A stretch of 6,904 nucleotides of DNA from G039029935 sp039029935 (GTDB lineage Bacteria > Chloroflexota > Anaerolineae > Caldilineales > Caldilineaceae), in assembly GCA_039029935.1 (NCBI GenBank), contig JBCCFC010000739.1, forward strand, positions 1 to 6,904, written 5' to 3'. Each line of letters starts with the position of its first letter. Positions within the stretch are counted from its first letter, which is position 1. This document shows, in pieces, positions 1-5,866 of the stretch. The position numbers and the translations under genes are program-made. The notes under the pieces were generated by a model. That model made no database searches, had not been told where the DNA came from, and saw nothing but the letters and a program-made list of their open reading frames with translations.

Positions 1-5
1 ATATT

Positions 6-13
6 CACCTCCC
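6..13 (-). promoter_or_regulatory. Strong ribosome binding site of a minus-strand gene starting at the left edge
   Basis: Read on the minus strand the window ends GGGAGGTGAATAT, an almost full match to the 16S anti-Shine-Dalgarno. The last two bases are AT, so one G just outside the window would make an ATG 5 bases after the T-G-A-A-T spacer. I infer that another minus-strand gene starts at or just past position 1, with its leader inside this window. The gene itself cannot be seen. Confidence 0.55.
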
Positions 14-20
14 GGAAGTC

Positions 21-47
21 TTGACAGACCGTTCGATTCGCTATACT
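21..47 (+). promoter_or_regulatory. Candidate sigma-70-like promoter on the plus strand, weak
   Basis: A perfect TTGACA lies at 21-26 and TATACT (5 of 6 to TATAAT) at 42-47. The spacer is only 15 bases, shorter than the usual 16-18. It would fire rightward, against all genes seen here, into a stretch with no coding region. It may be chance, or the promoter of a short RNA opposed to the leader of the left-edge gene. Confidence 0.2.
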
Positions 48-182
48 TTATATCCGCTTAATTGATGAATTCCCAGAAGTTGTTGGTGATTAGGACCGTC
101 CATTTACGGTGGTCCGGCTGAACTTGCATAATGTTCAAGCTCTATCTTACTATTACAGAAATCATCAACTTGGCTGTACAAC

Positions 183-230
183 AAAAAAAAGGTGAGACAC
201 GGACAGTTCAAAAACTACCCACATCTCACC
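183..230 (-). terminator. Intrinsic terminator of glnN
   Basis: On the minus strand the arms are 230-213 and 208-191, both 18 bases, and they pair along their full length if G-U wobbles are allowed. The outer seven pairs, GGTGAGA with TCTCACC, are all Watson-Crick. The loop is TTTG (212-209). Eight Ts follow directly (190-183). This is a textbook Rho-independent terminator about 80 bases after the glnN stop codon. There is no T tract on the other side, so it acts in one direction only. Confidence 0.92.
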
Positions 231-271
231 CGTTTCAAATACACTATTTAATTCATTCAGCGCAATCAGCA

Positions 272-296
272 ACCGAATACCGACCTACCGAATACC
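272..296. repeat. Short direct repeat ACCGAATACC, two copies 15 bases apart
   Basis: ACCGAATACC occurs at 272-281 and again at 287-296, giving a 15-base period in the untranslated stretch between the glnN stop and its terminator. No function is evident; a small local duplication is the simplest explanation. Confidence 0.5.
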
Positions 297-309
297 TTCA
301 AAACCAACC

Positions 310-2475
310 CTAGCGCATAAACAACATCTCTTGGTATGTTGGCAGCGGCCACAGGTCATCAGCGACAACACCTTCGAGCGTGTCAACAACGTCGCGAACC
401 TCAAGCATGGCTGGTAGGATGCTGGCTGCGCCATGTTGTGCTTCGGCCAGTGCATCTTCTGGGTCCTCGGCTTTGGCAGCTTCCAACTGCGCAATGCTGT
501 CGTTCAGGCGACCAATCAGGTGCGTGACCGTGTTGAGCGTACTCAAGTCTGCATCAACACCGAGTGACTTGACGCTGGCACAAGAGGCAGCAACCTCGCC
601 TTGGTAGCGAATCGCAGCGGGCAAGACCAAGGTCTTTGCCATTTCAACGACCAAATTAGACTCAACGTTGACAGCCATGTTGTATTGCTCCAACGCAACC
701 TCGTACATACCGTCCAGCTCTTGATGGTTCATCACGCCATATTTACCAAAGAGGGCTGCAGCCTCTTCGGAGATAAACTGTGGCAGCGCATCTGCGGCTG
801 TTCGCAAGTTGGGCAACCCACGTTCTTCAGCCTCTTTGTGCCATTCGTCAGAGTATCCGTCCCCATCAAAGATGACCGCGCCATGCTCGCTGATGATGTC
901 GGCCAATACGCTCTCAATTTCCGCGTACAGGTCGTCAGCACCTTCCAGGCGAGTGGCGATGTAATCCAGTGATTCCGCCAACGCTGTGTTGACCACCATC
1001 ATGGGGCCAGCAACTGCTTGGCTTGAACCAACGGCACGGAATTCAAACTTGTTGCCTGTGAACGCAAATGGGCTGGTGCGGTTGCGGTCGCCAGCATGTT
1101 TTGGCAGGTCTGGCAATGTATCAACACCAATCTCTAGTGTGCTCATTGGCAGTGAAGATGTCGCCTTACCGCTTGTCTTAATTTGCTCAAAGACATCACT
1201 CAACTGGCTACCCAAGAAGATAGAGATGATGGCTGGTGGTGCTTCGTTTGCACCCAAGCGATGGTCGTTGCTAGCCGTCGCAATGGCCGCACGGAGCAGC
1301 TTTGAATGTAGGCTGATCGCACGGATAACCGCCGCACAGAAGACCAAGAACTGAGCGTTCTCATGCGGTGTATCACCCGGCTCCAGCAAGTTGCCCTGTG
1401 TGGCATTGCCTAGAGACATGTTGACATGTTTACCGCTGCCGTTGACGCCTGCAAATGGTTTCTCGTGCAGCAGACATTCAAAGCTATACTTACGCGCAAC
1501 ACGTTGCAAAATGGTCATGATCACCTGCTGGTGATCTGCGGCAACATTGGCGTTCTCATAAACGGGTGCAACCTCATATTGTCCAGGTGCAACTTCGTTG
1601 TGGCGAGTCTTAACAGGAATACCGAGCTTGTACAGTTCACGCTCAAAGTCGTACATGGTGGCCTGAACGCGCTCATGAATTGGGCCAAAATAGTGATCGT
1701 CAAACTCTTGCCCCTTTGGTGGTGGTGCGCCAAAGAGTGTACGGCCTGCATTCAACAAGTCTGGACGCGCCAACACAAAGTTGCGGTCAATCAAGAAGTA
1801 CTCCTGCTCTGCACCCGCAGTTGATGTGATATAGGCAATGTTTTCGTGACCAAAGGCCGCTAAGACACGCTGTGCCTGTACGTTGAGTGCCTTCATGGAG
1901 CGCATCAATGGTGTCTTTTTACCCATTGCTTCGCCAGTCCAAGAAACAAAGGACGAAGGAATGGTCAATGTGATACCATTTGGGTTTTCAACAAGATAGG
2001 CTGGGCTGGTAACATCCCATGCTGTGTAGCCACGTGCTTCATGTGTCACACGAATGCCACCGCTTGGGAAACTGGACCCATCTGGTTCCTGTTGGATCAG
2101 CGTTGAACCAGTAAACTCGGTGATAACACCACCATTACCATCTGGATCGTAGAAGCTATCATTCTTCTCGGCTGTGAATCCAGTCAATGGATAGAAAATA
2201 TGTCCATAGTGAGTTGCACCCTTTTCCATTGCCCATGTTTTCATCGCTGATGCAACGGCATCTGCAACCTCTGGGTCAAATGGCGCACCCTCTTTGATTG
2301 TTTTTTCAACAGATTTGAAGACAACTTTAGACAGGCGCTTCTTCATTTCAGAGAGGCCAAATACATTGGTGCCAAACAATTCACCGCTTGGTTCCTCACG
2401 GTAGTTGATAGGATCAGGTAGTTTGTAGGAAGCAATTTGTGCCATTGCTTGTAGACGACTTGCGTTTCCGCTCAT
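310..2475 (-). CDS. glnN: Type III glutamine synthetase (GSIII)
   Basis: Cytoplasmic enzyme that makes glutamine from glutamate, ammonia and ATP. The 721 residues match the usual GSIII length of about 700-730, far longer than GSI (about 450-470). Visible family blocks are GAEQEYFLID (221-230), RHNEVAPGQYE (291-301), NGSGKHVNMSLG (345-356), GANEAPPAI (408-416) and FAFTGNKFEFR (470-480). The last is typical of type III, and the others supply the metal, glutamate and nucleotide site residues. The C-terminal 200 residues are the helical extension of this class. The ATG at 2475 is preferred because it begins MSGNASR, in keeping with GSIII N-termini, and has AAGGAG at 2493-2488, though the 12-base gap is long; a second Met lies at residue 11. 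The gene is monocistronic by layout: it has its own AT-rich promoter region and a strong terminator. Nitrogen control is likely but inferred. No frameshift or missing motif is seen. Confidence 0.96.
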   Translation of the reverse strand: MSGNASRLQAMAQIASYKLPDPINYREEPSGELFGTNVFGLSEMKKRLSKVVFKSVEKTIKEGAPFDPEVADAVASAMKTWAMEKGATHYGHIFYPLTGFTAEKNDSFYDPDGNGGVITEFTGSTLIQQEPDGSSFPSGGIRVTHEARGYTAWDVTSPAYLVENPNGITLTIPSSFVSWTGEAMGKKTPLMRSMKALNVQAQRVLAAFGHENIAYITSTAGAEQEYFLIDRNFVLARPDLLNAGRTLFGAPPPKGQEFDDHYFGPIHERVQATMYDFERELYKLGIPVKTRHNEVAPGQYEVAPVYENANVAADHQQVIMTILQRVARKYSFECLLHEKPFAGVNGSGKHVNMSLGNATQGNLLEPGDTPHENAQFLVFCAAVIRAISLHSKLLRAAIATASNDHRLGANEAPPAIISIFLGSQLSDVFEQIKTSGKATSSLPMSTLEIGVDTLPDLPKHAGDRNRTSPFAFTGNKFEFRAVGSSQAVAGPMMVVNTALAESLDYIATRLEGADDLYAEIESVLADIISEHGAVIFDGDGYSDEWHKEAEERGLPNLRTAADALPQFISEEAAALFGKYGVMNHQELDGMYEVALEQYNMAVNVESNLVVEMAKTLVLPAAIRYQGEVAASCASVKSLGVDADLSTLNTVTHLIGRLNDSIAQLEAAKAEDPEDALAEAQHGAASILPAMLEVRDVVDTLEGVVADDLWPLPTYQEMLFMR

Positions 2476-2487
2476 AAGTACAACGTT

Positions 2488-2493
2488 CTCCTT
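2488..2493 (-). promoter_or_regulatory. glnN ribosome binding site
   Basis: The minus strand reads AAGGAG, 12 bases before the glnN ATG. The motif is strong but the spacing is at the long end, so translation may depend on leader folding or be moderate. No better start codon lies closer to it in frame. Confidence 0.65.
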
Positions 2494-2542
2494 CTAAAAT
2501 TGGCATCTAACTATGCCTGATTTCATATACAAAATCGTTTTT

Positions 2543-2558
2543 AAATAAGCATTTATTT
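2543..2558. repeat. AT-rich inverted repeat in the glnN leader
   Basis: AAATAA (2543-2548) and TTATTT (2553-2558) are exact inverted copies around GCAT. A wider pair, TACAAAAT (2528-2535) and ATTTTGTA (2555-2562), overlaps it. Both lie downstream of the predicted glnN transcription start, so they could be an operator or leader hairpins. In DNA this AT-rich, such matches also arise by chance. Confidence 0.35.
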
Positions 2559-2578
2559 TGTACGTATTTGACAAATAA

Positions 2579-2606
2579 ATTATATCAAAAATTATTGACT
2601 ATACAA
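2579..2606 (-). promoter_or_regulatory. Predicted glnN promoter with extended -10
   Basis: On the minus strand TATAAT (2584-2579) matches the -10 consensus perfectly. It is preceded by TG one base upstream (2587-2586), making an extended -10. The best -35 at a 16-base spacing is TTGTAT (2606-2601), only 3 of 6, which is typical of extended -10 or activator-dependent promoters. Transcription would start near 2572, giving a leader of about 97 bases. No sigma-54 (GG/GC) element is visible. Confidence 0.5.
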
Positions 2607-2617
2607 AATTTTGAACA
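2600..2617. promoter_or_regulatory. Candidate operator over the glnN -35: palindrome CAAAATTTTG
   Basis: A perfect 10-bp palindrome (2604-2613) sits in an 18-base near-palindrome (7 of 9 positions paired) covering the -35. Its left half, TATACAAAAT (2600-2609), recurs exactly at 2526-2535, and eight bases of it recur inverted at 2555-2562. The placement suits a repressor that brackets the promoter. AT richness weakens the case. Confidence 0.3.
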
Positions 2618-2673
2618 GGTATATTCAAAATCAAAGTTAAAGCGGATTATCGCACAAAAAGAAGGGTTATTCA

Positions 2674-2690
2674 TTGTGCAACTTGCACAA
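2674..2690. promoter_or_regulatory. 17-bp perfect palindrome upstream of the glnN promoter
   Basis: TTGTGCAA (2674-2681) and TTGCACAA (2683-2690) are exact inverted copies around one base. The TTGTGC half-site also occurs at 2726-2731 in the same orientation and at 2652-2657 inverted (GCACAA), giving four copies in alternating orientation. The palindrome lies about 100-120 bases upstream of the predicted glnN start, a position fitting an activator or the distal site of a DNA loop. The cognate regulator is unknown. Confidence 0.4.
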
Positions 2691-2709
2691 AGAAAGTTGG
2701 AACTTTCTT
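2690..2709 (-). terminator. Hairpin after ybaK, possible weak terminator
   Basis: The minus strand carries AAGAAAGTT-CC-AACTTTCTT, a 9-bp exact inverted repeat; as RNA an 8-bp stem with a 4-base loop is feasible. It begins 38 bases after the ybaK stop. The stem is AT-rich and the following sequence (TGTGCAAG) has no T run, so it is at best a poor intrinsic terminator. It may instead be part of the operator cluster next to it. Confidence 0.25.
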
Positions 2710-2746
2710 GGTTAAGTTGGGACTCTTGTGCATAGTTTACAACGAG

Positions 2747-3262
2747 TTACGCATCCAACGAAATCACCCGTGCCCCTGTCAATGTCATCAACGCCTCCAC
2801 TGGCACCTCAACATTAACCCCACGTTGCCCCGCACTCACGGCAATAGTTTCAAACAAGATCACCTGCTCATCCATAAAGATGTTAAAGCCTTTGTTGATG
2901 AGCGCAATCGGGCTGATGCCTCCTGTCTGCAAGCCTGTTAGCGACTCTGCCTGTTCATGACTTGCCATCCGCACCTTCTTTAACCCCACCGCCTTTGCCA
3001 AGGTCTTGAGGTCAAGCGTATCTGGTCCAGGAACCACCACCAACATAGGCTTTTGGCTTTTGTCCACCTTGCCCGTTGGCTTGCTGTCGTTGACGGCCAC
3101 CAGCGTTTTGAAGACCTGCTCTGGCGGTAGCCCAATCGCCTCCGCCACTTCAACCGCAGAACGCACACCCGCGTCATAGTCATATTGATGAACGGTGTAG
3201 GCTATCTTGTTCTTGTCTAAAACACGGGTGACGTTGTTTTTAAAGGCACTCTTTTTTGCCAT
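2747..3262 (-). CDS. ybaK: YbaK-type Cys-tRNA(Pro) deacylase
   Basis: 171-residue protein of the YbaK/EbsC branch of the YbaK/ProRS-associated domain family. Known members hydrolyse Cys-tRNA(Pro) formed in error by prolyl-tRNA synthetase, acting in trans in the cytoplasm. Family features seen are EQVFKTLVA with the invariant catalytic-site Lys52, the GGISP loop at 114-118, and SAGQRG at 143-148 before the C-terminal strand. The length is normal (about 155-170). I chose the ATG at 3262 because GAGG lies 8 bases upstream (3274-3271). A GTG at 3292 would add ten residues, but the Shine-Dalgarno sequence would then be inside the coding region. The gene follows the SH3 gene after a repeat-filled spacer and may still be co-transcribed with it. 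Exact substrate choice (Cys-tRNA(Pro) or other mischarged tRNA) cannot be read from the sequence. Confidence 0.92.
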   Translation of the reverse strand: MAKKSAFKNNVTRVLDKNKIAYTVHQYDYDAGVRSAVEVAEAIGLPPEQVFKTLVAVNDSKPTGKVDKSQKPMLVVVPGPDTLDLKTLAKAVGLKKVRMASHEQAESLTGLQTGGISPIALINKGFNIFMDEQVILFETIAVSAGQRGVNVEVPVEALMTLTGARVISLDA

Positions 3263-3270
3263 AGTTTTTT

Positions 3271-3274
3271 CCTC
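3271..3274 (-). promoter_or_regulatory. ybaK ribosome binding site that fixes the start
   Basis: GAGG followed by eight bases and ATG on the minus strand. It lies downstream of the alternative GTG (3292), so it supports the shorter 171-residue protein. Confidence 0.7.
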
Positions 3275-3296
3275 GTGGTCAGTGAACAGCACTTCG

Positions 3297-3363
3297 GCTA
3301 GTCAGCATGTCAGCATGTCAGCATGTCAGCACACTAGCTGACTAGCTGACTGGCTGACTGGCT
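3297..3363. repeat. Two opposed 8-base tandem arrays with inverted symmetry
   Basis: The left array is GTCAGCAT at 3301, 3309 and 3317, then GTCAGCAC at 3325. The right array is TAGCTGAC at 3335 and 3343, TGGCTGAC at 3351, then TGGCT at 3359-3363. The cores GTCAGC and GCTGAC are reverse complements in the same 8-base register, so the two halves can pair with 2-base mismatched steps. A perfect 10-bp pair also exists: GCTAGTCAGC (3297-3306) with GCTGACTAGC (3337-3346). It fills the spacer between the SH3 gene stop and ybaK. In RNA it would form a long interrupted hairpin; there is no T tract, so it is not a standard terminator. Confidence 0.9.
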
Positions 3364-3366
3364 CCC

Positions 3367-4242
3367 CTACTCAAGCGGACTCATCCAACGCCGATTGCCA
3401 TCGCCATCTGCCGCCCAGCCCTCAATGCGGCCATCGTCGGTGCGTACTTGATACCACGTATAGCCATTAGCGACCTGTGGCCCACCTTGAACGGTGAGTT
3501 GCTCCCCTTGATTGAGTCGTGTCACCAGTGGGCCATCGGTCCCTGGCAGTGCGCGGATCGTTAGCTGCTGAATGCTAATGACAACGCGATCCCCCACCCG
3601 GGGCGGTCGGTTGACAGGCTGTGCGCCACCAATATTGGGGCTGATCCAAACTGTTTCGCCATCACCATCCGCGGCCCAGCCAACATTGCCCTGTCCATCA
3701 TCCAGCCGCCACCATGTATAGCCCTCGCCAGAAACAGGACCTTCAATCACATCCACGCGCTCGCCTGTGCCCAACCGGATGATGATCTGCCCATTGGTGG
3801 TGGCGTTGGCCCGCAGATTGAGGCCATTGGGGGCTGAGATACGCGCTGGATTGCCAGCGGCCAGTGCTGTACCCGGCACAACGGTTGGCGTGAATGTCGG
3901 TGTGGGTGCTGGCTCGTTTTGGTCTGGGATTTCTTCAATCGCTTGTTGTGGTGCATTCTGCGCTTGTCCTGGCAGTGGTGTTGAGACGATGGAAGGCACA
4001 GGCGTGGCTGCGAGAACCACAAGTGGCTCCCCGCCGCCAGCGGCCTGCTCTTCGGTTAAGCCTTGCGTAGAGGGTTGCGTAATCGCGGTTGGTTCTGGTG
4101 TGGGGCGGGGGGCAAAACTCCCACAGGCCAACATGGGGATCAGCCAAAGAAGGGAACATGCGAAAAGAACACGTAGACGCCAGATTGACTGCAATAGAAT
4201 TTGGCCCGACTGACGTGTATTTTTTGTAAATTGATCGTTCAT
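3367..4242 (-). CDS. Probable lipoprotein with two SH3b-like repeats
   Basis: 291 residues from the ATG at 4242. The N-terminus has basic residues (Arg22, Arg24), a hydrophobic stretch VLFACSLLWLIPMLA (25-39) and Cys40, so a lipoprotein signal is likely, although MLAC is not an ideal lipobox. A Pro/Thr/Gln-rich linker follows (about 41-130, with PTPEPT and PAPTPTFTPT), as in surface proteins with a spacer. Two SH3b-like domains come next, about 132-202 (LNLRANATTNG) and 218-290 (LTIRALPGTDG). Both contain YTW and end GWAADGDG (188-195 and 275-282), which shows internal duplication. Such domains usually bind cell-wall or other extracellular ligands; no catalytic domain is present, so the actual role is unknown. 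The start 28 bases after the serA stop suggests co-transcription. A TTG two codons upstream is possible, and no strong Shine-Dalgarno is visible for either start. Confidence 0.82.
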   Translation of the reverse strand: MNDQFTKNTRQSGQILLQSIWRLRVLFACSLLWLIPMLACGSFAPRPTPEPTAITQPSTQGLTEEQAAGGGEPLVVLAATPVPSIVSTPLPGQAQNAPQQAIEEIPDQNEPAPTPTFTPTVVPGTALAAGNPARISAPNGLNLRANATTNGQIIIRLGTGERVDVIEGPVSGEGYTWWRLDDGQGNVGWAADGDGETVWISPNIGGAQPVNRPPRVGDRVVISIQQLTIRALPGTDGPLVTRLNQGEQLTVQGGPQVANGYTWYQVRTDDGRIEGWAADGDGNRRWMSPLE

Positions 4243-4270
4243 TGGCAAAATGATATATCTTCAATAGGCA

Positions 4271-5866
4271 TTAGAGCGTAAACACTTTACGCCACTTTAA
4301 CTCAGAAATTTCGTCCAGCTTGGATAATACCTCTGGTGGGGTTAACTCATCTGTACCCAGAGCCATAATTGCACTGGTGCGGGGACCGTGTCGCCCTACG
4401 TGCATAAAGCTGATGTTGACATCTCCCTGTCCCATAATTGTGCCGACACGTCCAATGATGCCAGGGCAATCGACATGCGACGTTAACAGCATATGTCCAC
4501 TGGCGGGGAACTCAATCCACAGATCGTTGAGTGCCACAATGCGTGGCTCATTTTGCAGGAATGCCCCACGCACGGTCCATCGCTGCTCGCCCGTTGTTGC
4601 ACTCAACGTCAACATGCTACCATAGCGGTCTTCCAGTTGATGCGTCTTGCGCTCAACCAAGTTCATATTACGCCGCTCGGCCATCAGCATGGCATTGACC
4701 AAGTTGATACGCACCTGAACGACATCTTCAAGCAGCCCCTTGATGACTGCCGCTTTGATGTGGGTCAGGTCAAATTCGGCCAGCTTACCATGTGCTGTCA
4801 ACTCAACATCGCCAAAGCCATGCCCATCGACCTGTTTCAAGAAGCGTCCTAGTCGCTCTGCCAAATCAATATATGGGATGAGATAGTCCAAATCTTTGGG
4901 GGGAATCATCGGTGCATTAACTGCATAGCGAGCAGGACGGTCGTTGAGTACATCAATCACCTGTACGGCCACATCAATGGCGACCTGCTCCTGCGCTTCT
5001 ACTGTGCTTGCGCCCAGATGCGGTGTTAAAATAACTTGGCTATTTTGGCGTAGCGGACTATCATCATCCAGTGGTTCATTTGCAAAGACATCCAGTGCAG
5101 CCCCTGCGATGTGCCCCGACTCAATGGCCTCTAGCAAGGCATCCTCATCTATCACACCACCGCGCGACACATTGAGCACACGTGCGCCAGGTTTCATCTG
5201 GGCGATGCGCTCTTTGTTGAGCATATTCCGTGTCTGGTCTGTCAACGGGATGTGAAATGTAATAAAATCGGACTCTGACAACAGTGTATCTAAATCAACC
5301 ATGCGGACATTTCGCTGTGCTGCATATTCTGGTGTGACATAGGGGTCAAGGGCAATCACCGTCATCCCCAGCCCCTGTGCATGACGGGCAACTTCCTGTG
5401 CCACACGCCCCAAACCAACACTGCCCAGCACTTTGCCCCGTACCTCGACACCCACAAATTGGCTGCGTTTCCACAATCCACTGCGGACATGCGCATCTGC
5501 CTGTGGAATATTGCGCGCCAAGGCCATCAACATCGCTGTGGTATGTTCTGCCGCTGCCACTGTGTTTCCTGTCGGCGCGTTGACCACGATGATACCCGCC
5601 TGGGTCGCCGCAGGAATGTCAATGTTATCCACACCGACACCCGCACGCGCAACGACACGAAGCCGCTTTCCTGCCTCAATGACCTCCGCAGTGACCTTGG
5701 TTGCGCTGCGTACCATCAGCGCGTCATAGTTTGGTATTTCGGCGATTAATTCTTCCAACGTAAGCCCCGTTTTGACGTGAACATCCATATTGGCCTCTTC
5801 ACGCAATGGCTGCAACCCCGCTTCTGCAAGGGCGTCACTGACTAAGATTTGATAGTTTTCTGTCAT
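4271..5866 (-). CDS. serA: D-3-phosphoglycerate dehydrogenase
   Basis: Cytoplasmic NAD-dependent enzyme for the first step of serine synthesis (3-phosphoglycerate to 3-phosphohydroxypyruvate). The 531 residues match the long form of the family. The order is an N-terminal substrate-domain part (1-100), the NAD-binding domain (about 101-290), the return of the substrate domain, an intervening allosteric domain (about 320-450) and a C-terminal ACT domain (about 457-531) with HVDCPGIIGRVGTIM. Catalytic residues are Arg235 in NVSRGGVID, Glu264 in FANEP and His283 in TPHLGAST. The dinucleotide loop reads GLGRVA (151-156), with Ala for the usual third Gly, a mild change probably compatible with function. 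The ACT domain suggests serine feedback. The ATG at 5866 has AGGA three bases upstream, a short gap. It sits 30 bases after argS with no clear promoter, so co-transcription is likely. Confidence 0.96.
   Translation of the reverse strand: MTENYQILVSDALAEAGLQPLREEANMDVHVKTGLTLEELIAEIPNYDALMVRSATKVTAEVIEAGKRLRVVARAGVGVDNIDIPAATQAGIIVVNAPTGNTVAAAEHTTAMLMALARNIPQADAHVRSGLWKRSQFVGVEVRGKVLGSVGLGRVAQEVARHAQGLGMTVIALDPYVTPEYAAQRNVRMVDLDTLLSESDFITFHIPLTDQTRNMLNKERIAQMKPGARVLNVSRGGVIDEDALLEAIESGHIAGAALDVFANEPLDDDSPLRQNSQVILTPHLGASTVEAQEQVAIDVAVQVIDVLNDRPARYAVNAPMIPPKDLDYLIPYIDLAERLGRFLKQVDGHGFGDVELTAHGKLAEFDLTHIKAAVIKGLLEDVVQVRINLVNAMLMAERRNMNLVERKTHQLEDRYGSMLTLSATTGEQRWTVRGAFLQNEPRIVALNDLWIEFPASGHMLLTSHVDCPGIIGRVGTIMGQGDVNISFMHVGRHGPRTSAIMALGTDELTPPEVLSKLDEISELKWRKVFTL

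Larger units (their letters stand above)
1..182. other. Intergenic leader region between the glnN terminator and the next gene to the left
   Basis: No credible protein gene is seen here. The 60-codon plus-strand reading frame beginning at 131 runs through the glnN terminator and resembles no known family, so I treat it as chance. The stretch probably contains the promoter and leader of the minus-strand gene whose Shine-Dalgarno lies at 6-13. It holds two small inverted repeats: GGACC (93-97) with GGTCC (111-115), with the alternative ACCGT (95-99) with ACGGT (106-110), and TGAAC (119-123) with GTTCA (133-137). Minus-strand TATAAA-like hexamers occur near 50 but lack a good -35. No known riboswitch class was recognised. 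Confidence 0.4.

Noticed and set aside
131..313. Plus-strand 60-codon reading frame at the left end
   Set aside because: It crosses the glnN terminator stem and its A-tract (giving QQKKGE), has no good Shine-Dalgarno before it, and its composition and sequence resemble no protein family. It also overlaps the end of glnN.
336..1824. Several plus-strand reading frames of 60-130 codons opposite glnN
   Set aside because: They are antisense shadows of a strongly conserved enzyme gene; the products have Cys/His/Trp-rich low-sense sequences and no family motifs.
2559..2573. GlnR-like box TGTCA-N5-GTACA on the minus strand in the glnN leader
   Set aside because: The half-sites are two bases too close for the GlnR/TnrA consensus (N7), and the two arms do not match each other as inverted copies.
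2674..2700. Sigma-54 promoter with NtrC sites upstream of glnN
   Set aside because: No GG-N10-GC pair with TGGCAC/TTGCA spacing is present, and the palindrome lacks the TGCACC/GGTGCA arms of NtrC sites.
3263..3292. Ten-residue N-terminal extension of ybaK from GTG at 3292
   Set aside because: The Shine-Dalgarno GAGG lies inside this segment, and the family normally starts close to the ATG at 3262.
3297..3363. CRISPR array
   Set aside because: Units are 8 bases long, directly abutting and in two orientations, with no unique spacers of 25-40 bases.
3767..4213. 148-codon plus-strand frame opposite the SH3 lipoprotein gene
   Set aside because: It is antisense to a recognisable protein; its Gly/Val/Ala-rich sequence comes from the Pro/Thr linker codons read on the other strand.
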